Assembly: GCA_900770215.1 (NCBI GenBank)
Contig: CAAGJW010000071.1
Span: 1-56,024, forward strand
From: Bacteroidales bacterium
Lineage (GTDB): Bacteria > Bacteroidota > Bacteroidia > Bacteroidales > Muribaculaceae
DNA length: 56,024 nucleotides
Direction: 5' to 3'
Shown: positions 34,219 through 41,716 of the stretch, in pieces
Position numbering within the stretch: the stretch's first letter is position 1
Layout of the letters: each line of letters starts with the position of its first letter
Made by a program: the position numbers and the translations under genes
Notes under the pieces: generated by a model
Seen by the model: only the letters and a program-made list of their open reading frames with translations
Database searches by the model: none
What the model was told of the DNA's origin: nothing

Positions 34219-34484
34219 ACGCCGCCATCGACACCGCCCACATGTGCTCCCACCTGCAGCGCAAGCTCATGGATGAAGGGGGCTGCTATCACCGGCTGTG
34301 GATCGCCTTGCAGCGCGACCCCGGGGTCACGGCTGTGGTGCGGTCGCGCCAGCTGCACATCTACCGCAATGGCAAGAAGGTGCTGGTGCTCAAGGGCCGG
34401 GCTGCCCCGCAAGTGGTGAGACAGGACCCCCTCGCCGCCTTGCTGCCGCCCGAGCTCCAGTCTCGTGCCAAGAGAGATGATTGA
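34215..34484 (+). CDS. Small protein of unknown function in the ridA operon
   Basis: 89 residues, basic, no signal peptide. The middle reads as a small beta sheet (GVTAVVRSRQLHIYRNGKKVLVLKG). I do not recognise a family with certainty. It is joined to the genes on both sides by four-base overlaps (ATGA at the start, TTGA at the end), which argues that it is real and that it is made with the MmcQ-like protein and the HD hydrolase. Confidence 0.6.
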   Translation: MNAAIDTAHMCSHLQRKLMDEGGCYHRLWIALQRDPGVTAVVRSRQLHIYRNGKKVLVLKGRAAPQVVRQDPLAALLPPELQSRAKRDD

Positions 34485-35002
34485 GCCAAGGTGCTGAGGG
34501 ACTAAAAAATATTAGCACATTCCGGTGCGGGCAATGTGCTGTAGATAAAACACTTATATCAATATGTGTCGACACGGTCAACCTCATGATGCGCCTGCAC
34601 AGCGGCCAGAAGGACAAGGCGGGCAAGGACTACTATTTTCACCCACTGCGCGTGAGCACGCGGGTGAGTTTGATCGAGGAGAAGATTGTGGCCTTGCTGC
34701 ACGACACGGTTGAAGACACCGGCATCACCCCCGAACCACTCTTGCAGTTGGGCTATGGGCAGGAAACCGTCGACGCCATCCTCTCGGTCACGCGCAGCAG
34801 GGACGAGAGCTATGCCCGCTTCATTGCCCGTGCCGGCCGCAACTACACAGGCAGGCTGGTGAAGCTGGCCGACTTGGAAGACAACATGGACCTGCGTCGC
34901 CTGCCCGACCTGACCGAGCACGACTGGCACCGGCTCAACAAGTACCTGCATGCCTACCATTACCTGAACGGTGATGAGCGCACCACGCTGCTCATCGAGT
35001 AG
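34481..35002 (+). CDS. HD-domain hydrolase (SpoT/MESH1-like)
   Basis: 173 residues if translation begins at the TTG at 34481, which overlaps the previous stop (TTGA). The HD phosphohydrolase motif is clear: HSGQKDKAGKDYYFHPLRV (first His), LLHDTVED (His-Asp pair) and LADLEDNMDLRRL (last Asp), the arrangement of small ppGpp-hydrolase-like proteins such as MESH1. An alternative start is ATG 34586, but it would remove the first helix of the domain. A hairpin (GCACATT/AATGTGC, 34512-34536) lies in the early codons. Cleavage of (p)ppGpp or a related nucleotide is a family-based inference; a synthetase domain is absent. Confidence 0.72.
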   Translation: MSQGAEGLKNISTFRCGQCAVDKTLISICVDTVNLMMRLHSGQKDKAGKDYYFHPLRVSTRVSLIEEKIVALLHDTVEDTGITPEPLLQLGYGQETVDAILSVTRSRDESYARFIARAGRNYTGRLVKLADLEDNMDLRRLPDLTEHDWHRLNKYLHAYHYLNGDERTTLLIE

Positions 35003-35042
35003 CAACCCTGCCACAGCCGGCACGCTGGGGGGCATGACAAAG

Positions 35043-35082
35043 CTGCCCGGGGGCATCGCGCTCCCGGGCAGTTGCTGCTTTT
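35043..35082 (+). terminator. Terminator at the end of the ridA operon
   Basis: CTGCCCGGG (35043-35051) pairs perfectly with CCCGGGCAG (35063-35071); a short T-run follows after CTGC. It also lies between convergent genes and may serve the minus-strand capsid-like gene weakly. Confidence 0.65.
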
Positions 35083-35121
35083 CATGGCAGAGTAAAAGAA
35101 AAGGAATTGGAGGTATGAATT

Positions 35122-36522
35122 TTATTGCATCACCACGCGCATGTGGGCCTTGGGGTAGCGCAGCACCAGGCAGCTGGCCTCGGTGAGCACCAGGGCGTCG
35201 ACGTTGCGGCGGCCGCTCTTCTTCAAGTCGAGGCTTTCGCTCGAGAAGGGGATGTGGCTGTACTTCTGCAAGTAGTCGGGGTCGATGACAATGCCGTTGT
35301 CGGGCATGCCCACCTCGTCGAAGATCTCGCTCAGCATCACATAGAGGGTGCCAAACTTGCTGCGCAGCTGCGAGAAGTCGATGCCCCACTTCACCACGTT
35401 GTCGCCGGCGGTCACCACCTTGGTGTAGTCCATCTTGTTGAGGCGGCTGATGAGGCCGCTGCCGCCTATGAGCACCTTGCGCTTGCTGCCGGCGTTGCCG
35501 GTGAAGGCGTCGCGCATGAGGTCGACGATGCCGTTCTGGTTGAGCTCGCCGTCGCTGTAGTTAAACTGCTTGCCGGCCTGAAACCACACGCCGCCGGTGA
35601 GCATGATGTTTTCTTTCTTGGCGGGGTCCCACAGCTTGCGCTTCACCCCGAAGAGGAACGACTTCTCCATGCCCAGGCGCATGTCGTAGATGGCGGCCTC
35701 CTCCTGGTCGGTCATGCTCCAGTCCACCTCTTTGTTCGACAGCTTCTGCAGGGTGCTTTGCTCCACCTGCATCTTGAAGATTTGGCAATAGTTCTGTGCC
35801 TTGCTGGGCAGTGCCTCAAATTGCGGCGACTGCACGTCGAGCTCGCTGGCGGCGCGGCCCATGCGCACGAGTGCGGTGCCAGCCCCTATCGAGGGCACGC
35901 AGCCCTCGGCGTTGCCTATTTTCTTGCCGTTGACGGCCATCACCGTGATGGCGCCCTCGTCGGTCTTGGCCACCACATAGAGCACCAGGTCGTGCTGGCT
36001 CTCGGTCGTGCCGTCGGGCTCGTAGCCAAACACGCCCTTCACCAGTATGGTGTCGCTCACGTCGAAGATCTCGTCGTCGCTCGTGCTCAGTTTCACCTTC
36101 ACGGCATCGGTGCCGGCGCTGGCGGTGGAGGGCTCGGTGTAGTCGCGGGTCACAGTTGCGGTGGTGGCCTTGGTGTCGACGTTGTAGTAGTCTACGATCA
36201 TCGAGCCGGCGTGCTTGCTGCCGGCGCAGCGCGAGAGCTGGTCGATGGGCGTGGCCATGGGGCGTATTTTCACAATTTGGCGGTCGATCTCGTTGAGCAG
36301 CAGCTCGGGCGAGCCAGCTCGGGCAAGGTCGGTGGTGAGCGGCCCGTCGACCACGTGCTTGCCGCCGGCCACGCCCGAGATGAGGGCCATGGCCACCATG
36401 GGCGACTGGCCGTGGCTCTTCTTGCAGGAAATGAGCAGCAAGAACAGGGTGACCAGCAGGATGATGATGAGCTTGCCGTTGTGCTTGATCCAGCGCAGTT
36501 TCTCGAGAATTTTGTTTTTCAT
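35122..36522 (-). CDS. Major-capsid-like protein (SU10/DUF5309 type) with a lipoprotein-type signal
   Basis: 466 residues. From about residue 60 the sequence (SPELLLNEIDRQIVKIRPMATPIDQLS, then GSMIVDYYNVDTKAT, and a late FGTLYVMLSEIFDEVG...GIVIDPDYLQKY) looks like the DUF5309/SU10-type major capsid protein of tailed phages of Bacteroidales. Unlike a capsid protein it begins with a basic region, a hydrophobic stretch (LIIILLVTLFLLLISC) and a lipobox ending at Cys33, so it would be exported or membrane-anchored. No portal, terminase, protease or tail gene is near. It is preceded by a small gene of the type found next to such capsid genes, and its leader is rich in CA repeats. It may be a domesticated capsid protein, or a last remnant of a prophage. 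The family call is by recognition and needs a profile search. Confidence 0.55.
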   Translation of the reverse strand: MKNKILEKLRWIKHNGKLIIILLVTLFLLLISCKKSHGQSPMVAMALISGVAGGKHVVDGPLTTDLARAGSPELLLNEIDRQIVKIRPMATPIDQLSRCAGSKHAGSMIVDYYNVDTKATTATVTRDYTEPSTASAGTDAVKVKLSTSDDEIFDVSDTILVKGVFGYEPDGTTESQHDLVLYVVAKTDEGAITVMAVNGKKIGNAEGCVPSIGAGTALVRMGRAASELDVQSPQFEALPSKAQNYCQIFKMQVEQSTLQKLSNKEVDWSMTDQEEAAIYDMRLGMEKSFLFGVKRKLWDPAKKENIMLTGGVWFQAGKQFNYSDGELNQNGIVDLMRDAFTGNAGSKRKVLIGGSGLISRLNKMDYTKVVTAGDNVVKWGIDFSQLRSKFGTLYVMLSEIFDEVGMPDNGIVIDPDYLQKYSHIPFSSESLDLKKSGRRNVDALVLTEASCLVLRYPKAHMRVVMQ

Positions 36523-36610
36523 AATCGTGTGTGTGTTGTGTGTGTGATTGATTGATTTAAAGTGATGGATAAGAAAAAAAAAGTGTGGTTGCGGTGCGAT
36601 GCGTGCCCGT

Positions 36611-36925
36611 TCAGGTGTCCCACACGCTGCGGCGCGTGTAGCGCGGGAAGTGGGGCGTGGCCGCGTCGCTCTCGAGGTCGGCCTCGGTCACGGGGTCGAG
36701 GGGGCGGGTGAGCAGTTCGATTTTCTCGTTGCGCCCGCGGCGGTAGCCGGCGATGTCGGCGTTTTTCACTTGCTCGTCGATGATCTCCATAACGAGGCTG
36801 GCCACGTCGCTGTCGAGCCCCAGGCGGCCTATGGCTTGCTCGGCGTCGTGGCTCGGGGCCTCGCTGGCGGCTTCACGGGCCTCGGGGCGAGGCGCTTGCT
36901 CGGTGTTGATGCTGGTGTTTTCCAT
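36611..36925 (-). CDS. Small acidic/helical partner of the capsid-like protein
   Basis: 104 residues from the ATG at 36925 (an upstream in-frame ATG lies inside the promoter). The first 30 residues are low-complexity, rich in Ala, Glu and Pro; the middle is one helix pair (DVASLVMEIIDEQVKNADIAGYRRGRNEKIELL), and the end reads PHFPRYTRRSVWDT. Short proteins with an A-G-Y-x-R-G-R-N-E helix and an R-R-S-x-W-D ending are, as far as I recall, found directly upstream of DUF5309-type capsid genes, so a scaffold or head-associated role is plausible. It is the first gene of a two-gene operon, 88 bp before the capsid-like gene. Confidence 0.5.
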   Translation of the reverse strand: MENTSINTEQAPRPEAREAASEAPSHDAEQAIGRLGLDSDVASLVMEIIDEQVKNADIAGYRRGRNEKIELLTRPLDPVTEADLESDAATPHFPRYTRRSVWDT

Positions 36926-36970
36926 AATGTGTGATTTTGAAGTGTGTGTGTTTGGTCGATATTGACGATG

Positions 36971-36978
36971 CAAAGGTA
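36971..36978 (-). promoter_or_regulatory. -7 element of the capsid-like operon
   Basis: TACCTTTG on the minus strand is a consensus -7 box 46 nt before the start codon of the small partner gene. The -33 region has only TGTG, about 20 nt upstream. Confidence 0.5.
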
Positions 36979-37112
36979 GAGCACCGCAGGCCGCCGCTCA
37001 CACGATGAAATGTGACACCCCGCAGCGCCCTGCTGCCCATTGGGGCAACGGGGTGAGGCAAACTGCGTTTCTCCCTGTGTGCAGCTGTGCAGCCCGCCGG
37101 CGCGGGTCACAT

Positions 37113-38153
37113 TTAGAACAACTCAAGTTTCCACGACACGCCCACGTCGAGCATGTGCTCCTTGTCGCGCAGCACTGGGCCAGGGGCGGGGTTGCGCCCC
37201 CACGAGTAGCGGTAGTTCACGTGCAGACGCACGCTCTCGTTCTTGAGCGGAAACACCTCGACGCCGGCCCCCACGCTGGTCAGGTCGGTGCCTGTGGCCA
37301 CGGCCATGTCGCCCTCGCGGCCCGTGTGGTTGTTGTCGTAGGTAACCTTGCCATAGGCCCTCACATAGGGTGAGGGCTGGTAGTCGACACGGCCCATCAC
37401 CGAGTAGTCCTTCATCAAGAAGCGGTGGTGGCCCGTCGAGCGGTTGGCCACGTCGAGGTTGATGCTGGCCTGCGGCGTGACGTCGACCGTGGTGCCCAGG
37501 CACAGGTAGTTGATGTAGTGCCCGGGCCGGTACTCGTAGAGGTTGGCCGACCACGAGGTGTGCACCGGGCCGTGGTGGCCGTACCACATGAGGCACCCGC
37601 CCCACATGGCCTTGTCGCTGCCGGCGGCGTGGTGATAGGCGTGGGCAAAGGGGCTGCGCACCACTTGCAGATACACCTGGTCGGCCTTGCTCGTGGAGTT
37701 CCACTGCACGTAGCCGCCCCACTGGTAGCAGGGAAACTGGTAGGCAAACTCTGAGACGTGCATGATGTCGATGGGTGCGGGGTCAAACTCCCAGCAGCCC
37801 ACCAGCACGGCCCACTTGCCGGCCATCACCTCCCAGTTGGGGCTAAGCCTGTAGGCCAGGTAGAGCCAGTCGGTTTGGTCGATAAACTTGTGGCGGTCGA
37901 GGCCGTTGAAGCGCTGGCGATACTTGTAGCTGAAGCGGCGGGCCAGCGTGCCCCGCACATAGAGGTCGGCAATGGTGCACTTGAGGCCGCTGGCACCGCG
38001 GTCGCGATGGCCGTCGACCTGGTCCAGGCGGTAGTCGCCCCGGGCCTCGAGGCGCGCGTCGATGTCCCAGGCCGGCTCGTCGCCGGCCTGCAAGGCCACC
38101 GGGCACAGTAGCACCACGGCGGCGGCAATGAGTGTGGCAAGGTGTTGTCGCAT
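37113..38153 (-). CDS. Outer-membrane porin (OprP/OprO-like beta-barrel)
   Basis: 346 residues with signal peptide 1-23 (LIAAAVVLLCPVALQAG). The rest is a succession of alternating beta strands rich in Tyr, Trp, Gly and Asn (ADLYVRGTLARRFSYKYRQRFNG, WLYLAYRLSPNWEVMAGK, VRAYGKVTYDN) ending in a Phe (WKLELF), the standard barrel-terminating residue. The RxNGLD and AGK motifs resemble the phosphate-selective porin O/P family. It is nine bases downstream of the YitT-like gene, so the two form an operon. The substrate is not decided. Confidence 0.8.
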   Translation of the reverse strand: MRQHLATLIAAAVVLLCPVALQAGDEPAWDIDARLEARGDYRLDQVDGHRDRGASGLKCTIADLYVRGTLARRFSYKYRQRFNGLDRHKFIDQTDWLYLAYRLSPNWEVMAGKWAVLVGCWEFDPAPIDIMHVSEFAYQFPCYQWGGYVQWNSTSKADQVYLQVVRSPFAHAYHHAAGSDKAMWGGCLMWYGHHGPVHTSWSANLYEYRPGHYINYLCLGTTVDVTPQASINLDVANRSTGHHRFLMKDYSVMGRVDYQPSPYVRAYGKVTYDNNHTGREGDMAVATGTDLTSVGAGVEVFPLKNESVRLHVNYRYSWGRNPAPGPVLRDKEHMLDVGVSWKLELF

Positions 38154-38162
38154 GGGTCCCCC

Positions 38163-39143
38163 TTAGTGTTGTGAGAGCGAGAGCAGGCTCTTCTTGTTCC
38201 ACAATCCATACACGGCGCTCACCTGATCGCTGGTCATGAACGACTCGATGTGCTCCTTGTGCATGAAGTCGATGAGGCGCGAGAAGTCGTCCTCCGAGAG
38301 CACGATCTCGAGCTGCACGTGCTTCTCGCCCTTGTAGCCGCCCGTCACCTCGTGCAGCGTGCAGCCGCGCTTGATGGTGTTGATCACAAAGTCTACGATC
38401 TTCTTGTAGTCGTCGGTGATGATATACACGCGTATGCGCGAGTTGATGCTCGCCATGAAGTAGTTCACCACCAGGCCGTTGATCCATGTGCCCACCAGCC
38501 CTATGATGACCAGGCTCACGTCGTTGATCAAGAAGGCCGAGCAGCATATGGCTCCGCCCCCTATCGTGACCGAAGTGCCCAGGCTCACATGGCAATACTT
38601 GTTGATGATCTTGGCCAGGATGTCGAGCCCGCCCGTCGAGGCGTTGATGCTGAACAGTATCGACTGCGACACGCTGAGCACCAGCACAAAGCACAGCAGG
38701 TCGAACCACGGGTTCACGATCACCTGCCCCGTGCCCTGGATCGTGACGGCAAACAGCGACTCCTTGATGGGGCACACAGCGCCCAGAAAGTCGATCATCG
38801 GGCCCAAGATGAGGGCCGTGTACACCGTCTTGGCCCCAAACTCGTTGCCGATGAGCACAAATGCCAGCAGCAGCAAGATGGCGTTGATGATGAATATCAT
38901 GGTGCCCACCGACAAGAAGGGTACAAACTTGGCAATCACGAGCGACAAGCCGGTGATCGAGCCCACAATGAGATGGCTGGGAATGAGAAAGAAATATACC
39001 GAGCACGATGCAACAAACATGCCCGCGGTCATGACAACCAAGTCGAACCAGAACTTCTTGGTGGTGATTTGGGCTCTCAATGTCTTCAACAGCGAGGCTC
39101 CTTGCGCCCGCAAGGTGCTGCTGTTTAGTTTCGGGGTTTTCAT
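38163..39143 (-). CDS. YitT family inner-membrane protein with DUF2179 domain
   Basis: 326 residues. Five or six membrane segments in residues 38-235 with YitT motifs (LIPSHLIVGSITGLSLVI, SINASTGGLDILAKIINKY, ICCSAFLIN), then a cytoplasmic DUF2179 domain (RVYIITDDYKKIVDFVINTIKRG, followed by VQLEIVLSEDDFSRLIDF). The fold is widespread; its transport role is not established. It shares a transcript with the downstream porin, suggesting they handle related solutes in the two membranes. A -7-like TAATTTTG lies on the minus strand at 39202-39195. Confidence 0.87.
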   Translation of the reverse strand: MKTPKLNSSTLRAQGASLLKTLRAQITTKKFWFDLVVMTAGMFVASCSVYFFLIPSHLIVGSITGLSLVIAKFVPFLSVGTMIFIINAILLLLAFVLIGNEFGAKTVYTALILGPMIDFLGAVCPIKESLFAVTIQGTGQVIVNPWFDLLCFVLVLSVSQSILFSINASTGGLDILAKIINKYCHVSLGTSVTIGGGAICCSAFLINDVSLVIIGLVGTWINGLVVNYFMASINSRIRVYIITDDYKKIVDFVINTIKRGCTLHEVTGGYKGEKHVQLEIVLSEDDFSRLIDFMHKEHIESFMTSDQVSAVYGLWNKKSLLSLSQH

Positions 39144-39171
39144 TTTCGGATGATTTTGTTAAGATTTATCC

Positions 39172-39185
39172 TTGCAAATTTGCAA
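39172..39185. promoter_or_regulatory. 14-bp perfect palindrome upstream of the YitT-porin operon
   Basis: TTGCAAATTTGCAA is a perfect palindrome 28 bp before the YitT start and about 10 bp after a -7-like box. An operator for a dimeric repressor is possible; no regulator is identified. Confidence 0.4.
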
Positions 39186-39418
39186 CTTTGCTTTCAAAAT
39201 TACAAATTATTATCTAAAAAACTTTGCCCCGTTTCGTGTTTTTGTTTAACTCACTGATTTATATCGATATAACCAAACTTTCAGATTGTAATAAAAATCA
39301 TTTTTTCATGTTATTGTTTGTAATATTTTGTAAGTTATATATTAAAAATCTTTATCAATGGCAGTAGTTGTTTGCTTTTGAGTGCTCAATTAAGTTTGTA
39401 GTCGTCCTTGATGGCGGC

Positions 39419-39438
39419 GGGCGCAAAATTTTGCGCCC
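39419..39438. repeat. 20-bp perfect palindrome, REP-like
   Basis: GGGCGCAAAATTTTGCGCCC is a perfect palindrome followed by CCTACAAC. A related 12-bp palindrome GCGAAATTTCGC at 41609-41620 is followed by GCCCCTTCAAC, so the two seem to be members of one repeat family at either side of the ATPase gene. Confidence 0.6.
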
Positions 39439-39539
39439 CTACAACGCCTCTCGACCTGTGTGTTTTTTAAATTACTTGTTTTGAAATAACTAATTGTGAA
39501 AATAGTATTCTGGAAAAGAACTCACACACTCTTTTGCCA

Positions 39540-39592
39540 GCGTGCCGTGATTTTTCCCTCTTTGGCCTTGTGGGTTTCCCTGTTAAACGCGG
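39540..39592 (-). pseudogene. Scrap of the restriction endonuclease gene
   Basis: This stretch matches 42284-42336, inside the restriction gene, over about 52 bases with four or five mismatches (shared core CCCTCTTTGGCCTTGT, then TCCCTGTTAAACGCG). Translated on the minus strand it gives NRETHKAKEGKI against NRETYKAKEGKI in the intact protein. Flanks do not match, so it is an isolated fragment of a second copy or a duplication left by rearrangement. Confidence 0.65.
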
Positions 39593-39622
39593 CTGTGGTG
39601 AAAGAAAATGTGGGAATTTCGC

Positions 39623-39653
39623 TTGAAATATTCGTTACAAATAACTATATTTG
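39623..39653 (+). promoter_or_regulatory. Promoter of the AAA/DUF234 ATPase gene
   Basis: TTG at 39623-39625 in the -33 position, 20 nt, then TATATTTG at 39646-39653, a consensus -7 box 29 nt before the start codon. Confidence 0.6.
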
Positions 39654-39682
39654 CAAAGTAGTATTTTCAAAACATACATGTT

Positions 39683-41083
39683 ATGGACTTTATCGACCGA
39701 AAGAAAGAATTGAACCGCTTGGAAACGGCCTTAAAGGGTTGCAAAGGCAAATTGCTGGTTGTGTATGGGCGCAGGCGGCTGGGCAAGTCCAAGCTGATAA
39801 AGAAGGTCCTAAAAGAAGGAGACGTTTATTATGAGGCTACTAAAAGCGAATCCTCCACACAGAGGCTTGGCCTTGCTGCTGCTGTGGCTTTGTCCTACAA
39901 TGATTTTGACAAGCCCACTTACTCCACGTGGGATTCACTTTTAAGCTCTTTCAACAATCGATGCAAGGATGGGGCAACGCTAATGCTCGACGAGTTTCCT
40001 TATCTTGTGGCGAGAGATCCTGCGCTGCCATCTGTCATTCAAAGTATTGTCGACAGTGGAGCCATGCGTTACAATCTGCTTATATGTGGTTCGTCACAGC
40101 GCATGATGCACAAGTTGGTGCTCGATGGTTCTGAGCCGCTCTATGGCCGTGCGTCAGAAAAGATAAATCTTGGACCCATCGGTGTACAATACTGGTGTCA
40201 TGCCCTAAATATGACAGCAAAGCAGGTGATTGAAGAATATAGTGTCTGGGGGGGCGTGCCACGTTACTGGGTTCTACGCGAGCAATACAGTTCTCTTGAC
40301 GATGCCCTGGAAAATCTTGTTCTCGATGAGCATGGAGCACTTGCCCAAGAGCCCGAGGCGCTGTTTCTCGACGACACAACCGCCATCGCACCTTATATAT
40401 CAATAATGACTGCAATAGGCCAGGGCAGTGCAAAGTTCTCTCGCATTGCCGATGTCGTGGGACACAAGGTGTCGGAGCTGGCACCATTGATGAAAAACCT
40501 CATAGCAATGCATTACGTCCGCAAGGAGGTGCCTTTCGGCGAGAATGTGGAAAAGTCAAAGAAGACGTTGTATGTGATCGACGACCCATTCCTCGATTTC
40601 TACTATAGGTTTGTTGTTCCGGCCCGTCCTTTACTTTCGATAGACAGAACCGATGTTGTGCTGCAAAATATTAGCGCCCACATGGCCGAACACGTAGGGC
40701 ACATCTGGGAGCGTCTGTGTCAAATCGCTGTTTCTGGCAACAATCTGTTTGGCCACACCTGGAATGTTGCAGCTCATTGGTGGGGAAAAGTGCCAGTGTT
40801 CAAGGATGGCAAGAAGACCCCGGTGGGCAACCGTGAGTTGGAGCTCGATGTCGTTGCAGCGTCAATTGATGACAAAGACACCATACTTGTCGCAGAGTGC
40901 AAGTGGCAGTCGGCCGACCATGCCGACCGTCTTTTGGCTCAACTTAAAGAGAGGGTCGGCTATGCTCCGTTTGCAAAAGGCAAGAAAGTCGTTTACGCTC
41001 TGTTTCTGCGTGAGCAACCGCTTTCAACAGCCGATTGTGAGATGATGTTTCCCGTTGACGTGCTCAAGAACTTGCCTGCGTGA
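39683..41083 (+). CDS. AAA-type ATPase with C-terminal DUF234 nuclease-like domain
   Basis: 466 residues. Walker A GRRRLGKS (29-36) and Walker B TLMLDEFPYL (Asp103, Glu104) mark an archaeal-type STAND/AAA ATPase; YNLLICGSSQRMM holds the sensor. The central winged-helix-like region (KFSRIADVVGHKVSELAPLMKNL) is followed by a DUF234 domain with RELELDVVA...VAECKW, the D...E-x-K signature of PD-(D/E)xK nucleases. Members of this family are often solitary, mobile and of unknown role; defence or toxin-like activity has been suggested. It lies in an accessory stretch next to a restriction-modification pair but has its own promoter. Confidence 0.85.
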   Translation: MDFIDRKKELNRLETALKGCKGKLLVVYGRRRLGKSKLIKKVLKEGDVYYEATKSESSTQRLGLAAAVALSYNDFDKPTYSTWDSLLSSFNNRCKDGATLMLDEFPYLVARDPALPSVIQSIVDSGAMRYNLLICGSSQRMMHKLVLDGSEPLYGRASEKINLGPIGVQYWCHALNMTAKQVIEEYSVWGGVPRYWVLREQYSSLDDALENLVLDEHGALAQEPEALFLDDTTAIAPYISIMTAIGQGSAKFSRIADVVGHKVSELAPLMKNLIAMHYVRKEVPFGENVEKSKKTLYVIDDPFLDFYYRFVVPARPLLSIDRTDVVLQNISAHMAEHVGHIWERLCQIAVSGNNLFGHTWNVAAHWWGKVPVFKDGKKTPVGNRELELDVVAASIDDKDTILVAECKWQSADHADRLLAQLKERVGYAPFAKGKKVVYALFLREQPLSTADCEMMFPVDVLKNLPA

Positions 41084-41240
41084 CATGCTGTTGTGTGACA
41101 TCTTCACGTGCTGGCGATGAGGGCGGGGCACAGTCACCTCCGCTCGTTTCTGTGCCCTTCAGCGCATTCCGCGGTTTCCGTGACTGTATTTTTTTTTGCG
41201 ACGGGGGCGCGGTGGGAGCCCGTGAAGCGGGCGGCACAGT

Positions 41241-41456
41241 GTAGGCAGGTGGTGGAGCGAGCCCCGTGGGGCGAGCGAAACCCCTGCATAGCGGTTCTCC
41301 CCACCCAGGCAAGCCCCGTAGGGGTGGCAGAGTCATCACCCACCCAGTGTAGTGTGGCAGCAACGTTCTGCCGCCACCTAACGGGGCTTGTCAGCGTGAA
41401 TGATGCTGGTTTACAGGGGTTGCGCTCGCCCTGTGGGCTCGCTCCACCGCCTGCCT
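41241..41456. repeat. Large nested inverted repeat
   Basis: The outer arms (about 41241-41290 and 41411-41456) are complementary with a few mismatches, for example TAGGCAGGTGGTGGAGCGAG against CTCGCTCCACCGCCTGCCTA. Inside them 41312-41331 and 41367-41388 pair as well (AGCCCCGTAGGGGTGGCAGA against TCTGCCGCCACC then GGGGCT). The element would fold into a hairpin of about 215 nt. Confidence 0.7.
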
Positions 41457-41522
41457 AAAAGCTGCCGCCCCTGCCGGGGCTTGGTGGGTGGAGGGTCGCA
41501 CGTCCCGTGGTTTTGCCCCCGT

Positions 41523-41681
41523 GCAGGGTGCGGCCCTTGTGGCCGTCCGCGCCCACACACACGCCGGCGGGGTCGCCCACTGCAAAAATTACCACGGTGG
41601 CAGCAGAGGCGAAATTTCGCGCCCCTTCAACTTTGATGCAATGCGTGAAGAACGCTGTCGGCCACAAGGGCCGCGCCCTGC
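41523..41681. repeat. Second inverted repeat with 23-bp arms
   Basis: The 23-bp left arm (41523-41545; core GCGGCCCTTGTGGCCG) is complementary to 41659-41681 at 22 of 23 positions. The arms are separated by 113 nt that contain the 12-bp palindrome at 41609-41620. Confidence 0.7.
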
Positions 41682-41716
41682 CAGTCGCCGAATTTTCGAA
41701 AATAGCCCTCTCGGTG

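Larger units (their letters stand above)
39144..39682. other. AT-rich intergenic region with palindromes and a gene scrap
   Basis: 539 bp without a protein gene. It contains a 14-bp palindrome TTGCAAATTTGCAA (39172-39185) in the leader of the YitT gene, a 20-bp palindrome (39419-39438), a 52-bp scrap of the restriction gene (39540-39592) and the ATPase promoter. Confidence 0.6.
41084..41716. other. GC-rich non-coding region between convergent genes
   Basis: 633 bp without a convincing gene between the ATPase and the restriction gene, which converge. It consists mostly of two large imperfect inverted repeats (next features), a 12-bp palindrome at 41609-41620 and a T-run at 41188-41196. Confidence 0.6.

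Noticed and set aside
35115..35186. ATG preceded by GGAGGT giving a 23-codon frame
   Set aside because: A good Shine-Dalgarno match, but the peptide lies antisense over the end of the capsid-like gene, has no likeness to anything, and strong SD sites are not the norm in this genome.
35125..36555. 476-codon open frame antisense to the capsid-like gene
   Set aside because: Low-complexity His/Ala/Val-rich translation without any domain; the minus-strand reading has the family motifs and a promoter.
36526..36556. CRISPR-like short repeats
   Set aside because: Only di- and tetranucleotide repeats with no spacers; no CRISPR array or cas gene is present in the window.
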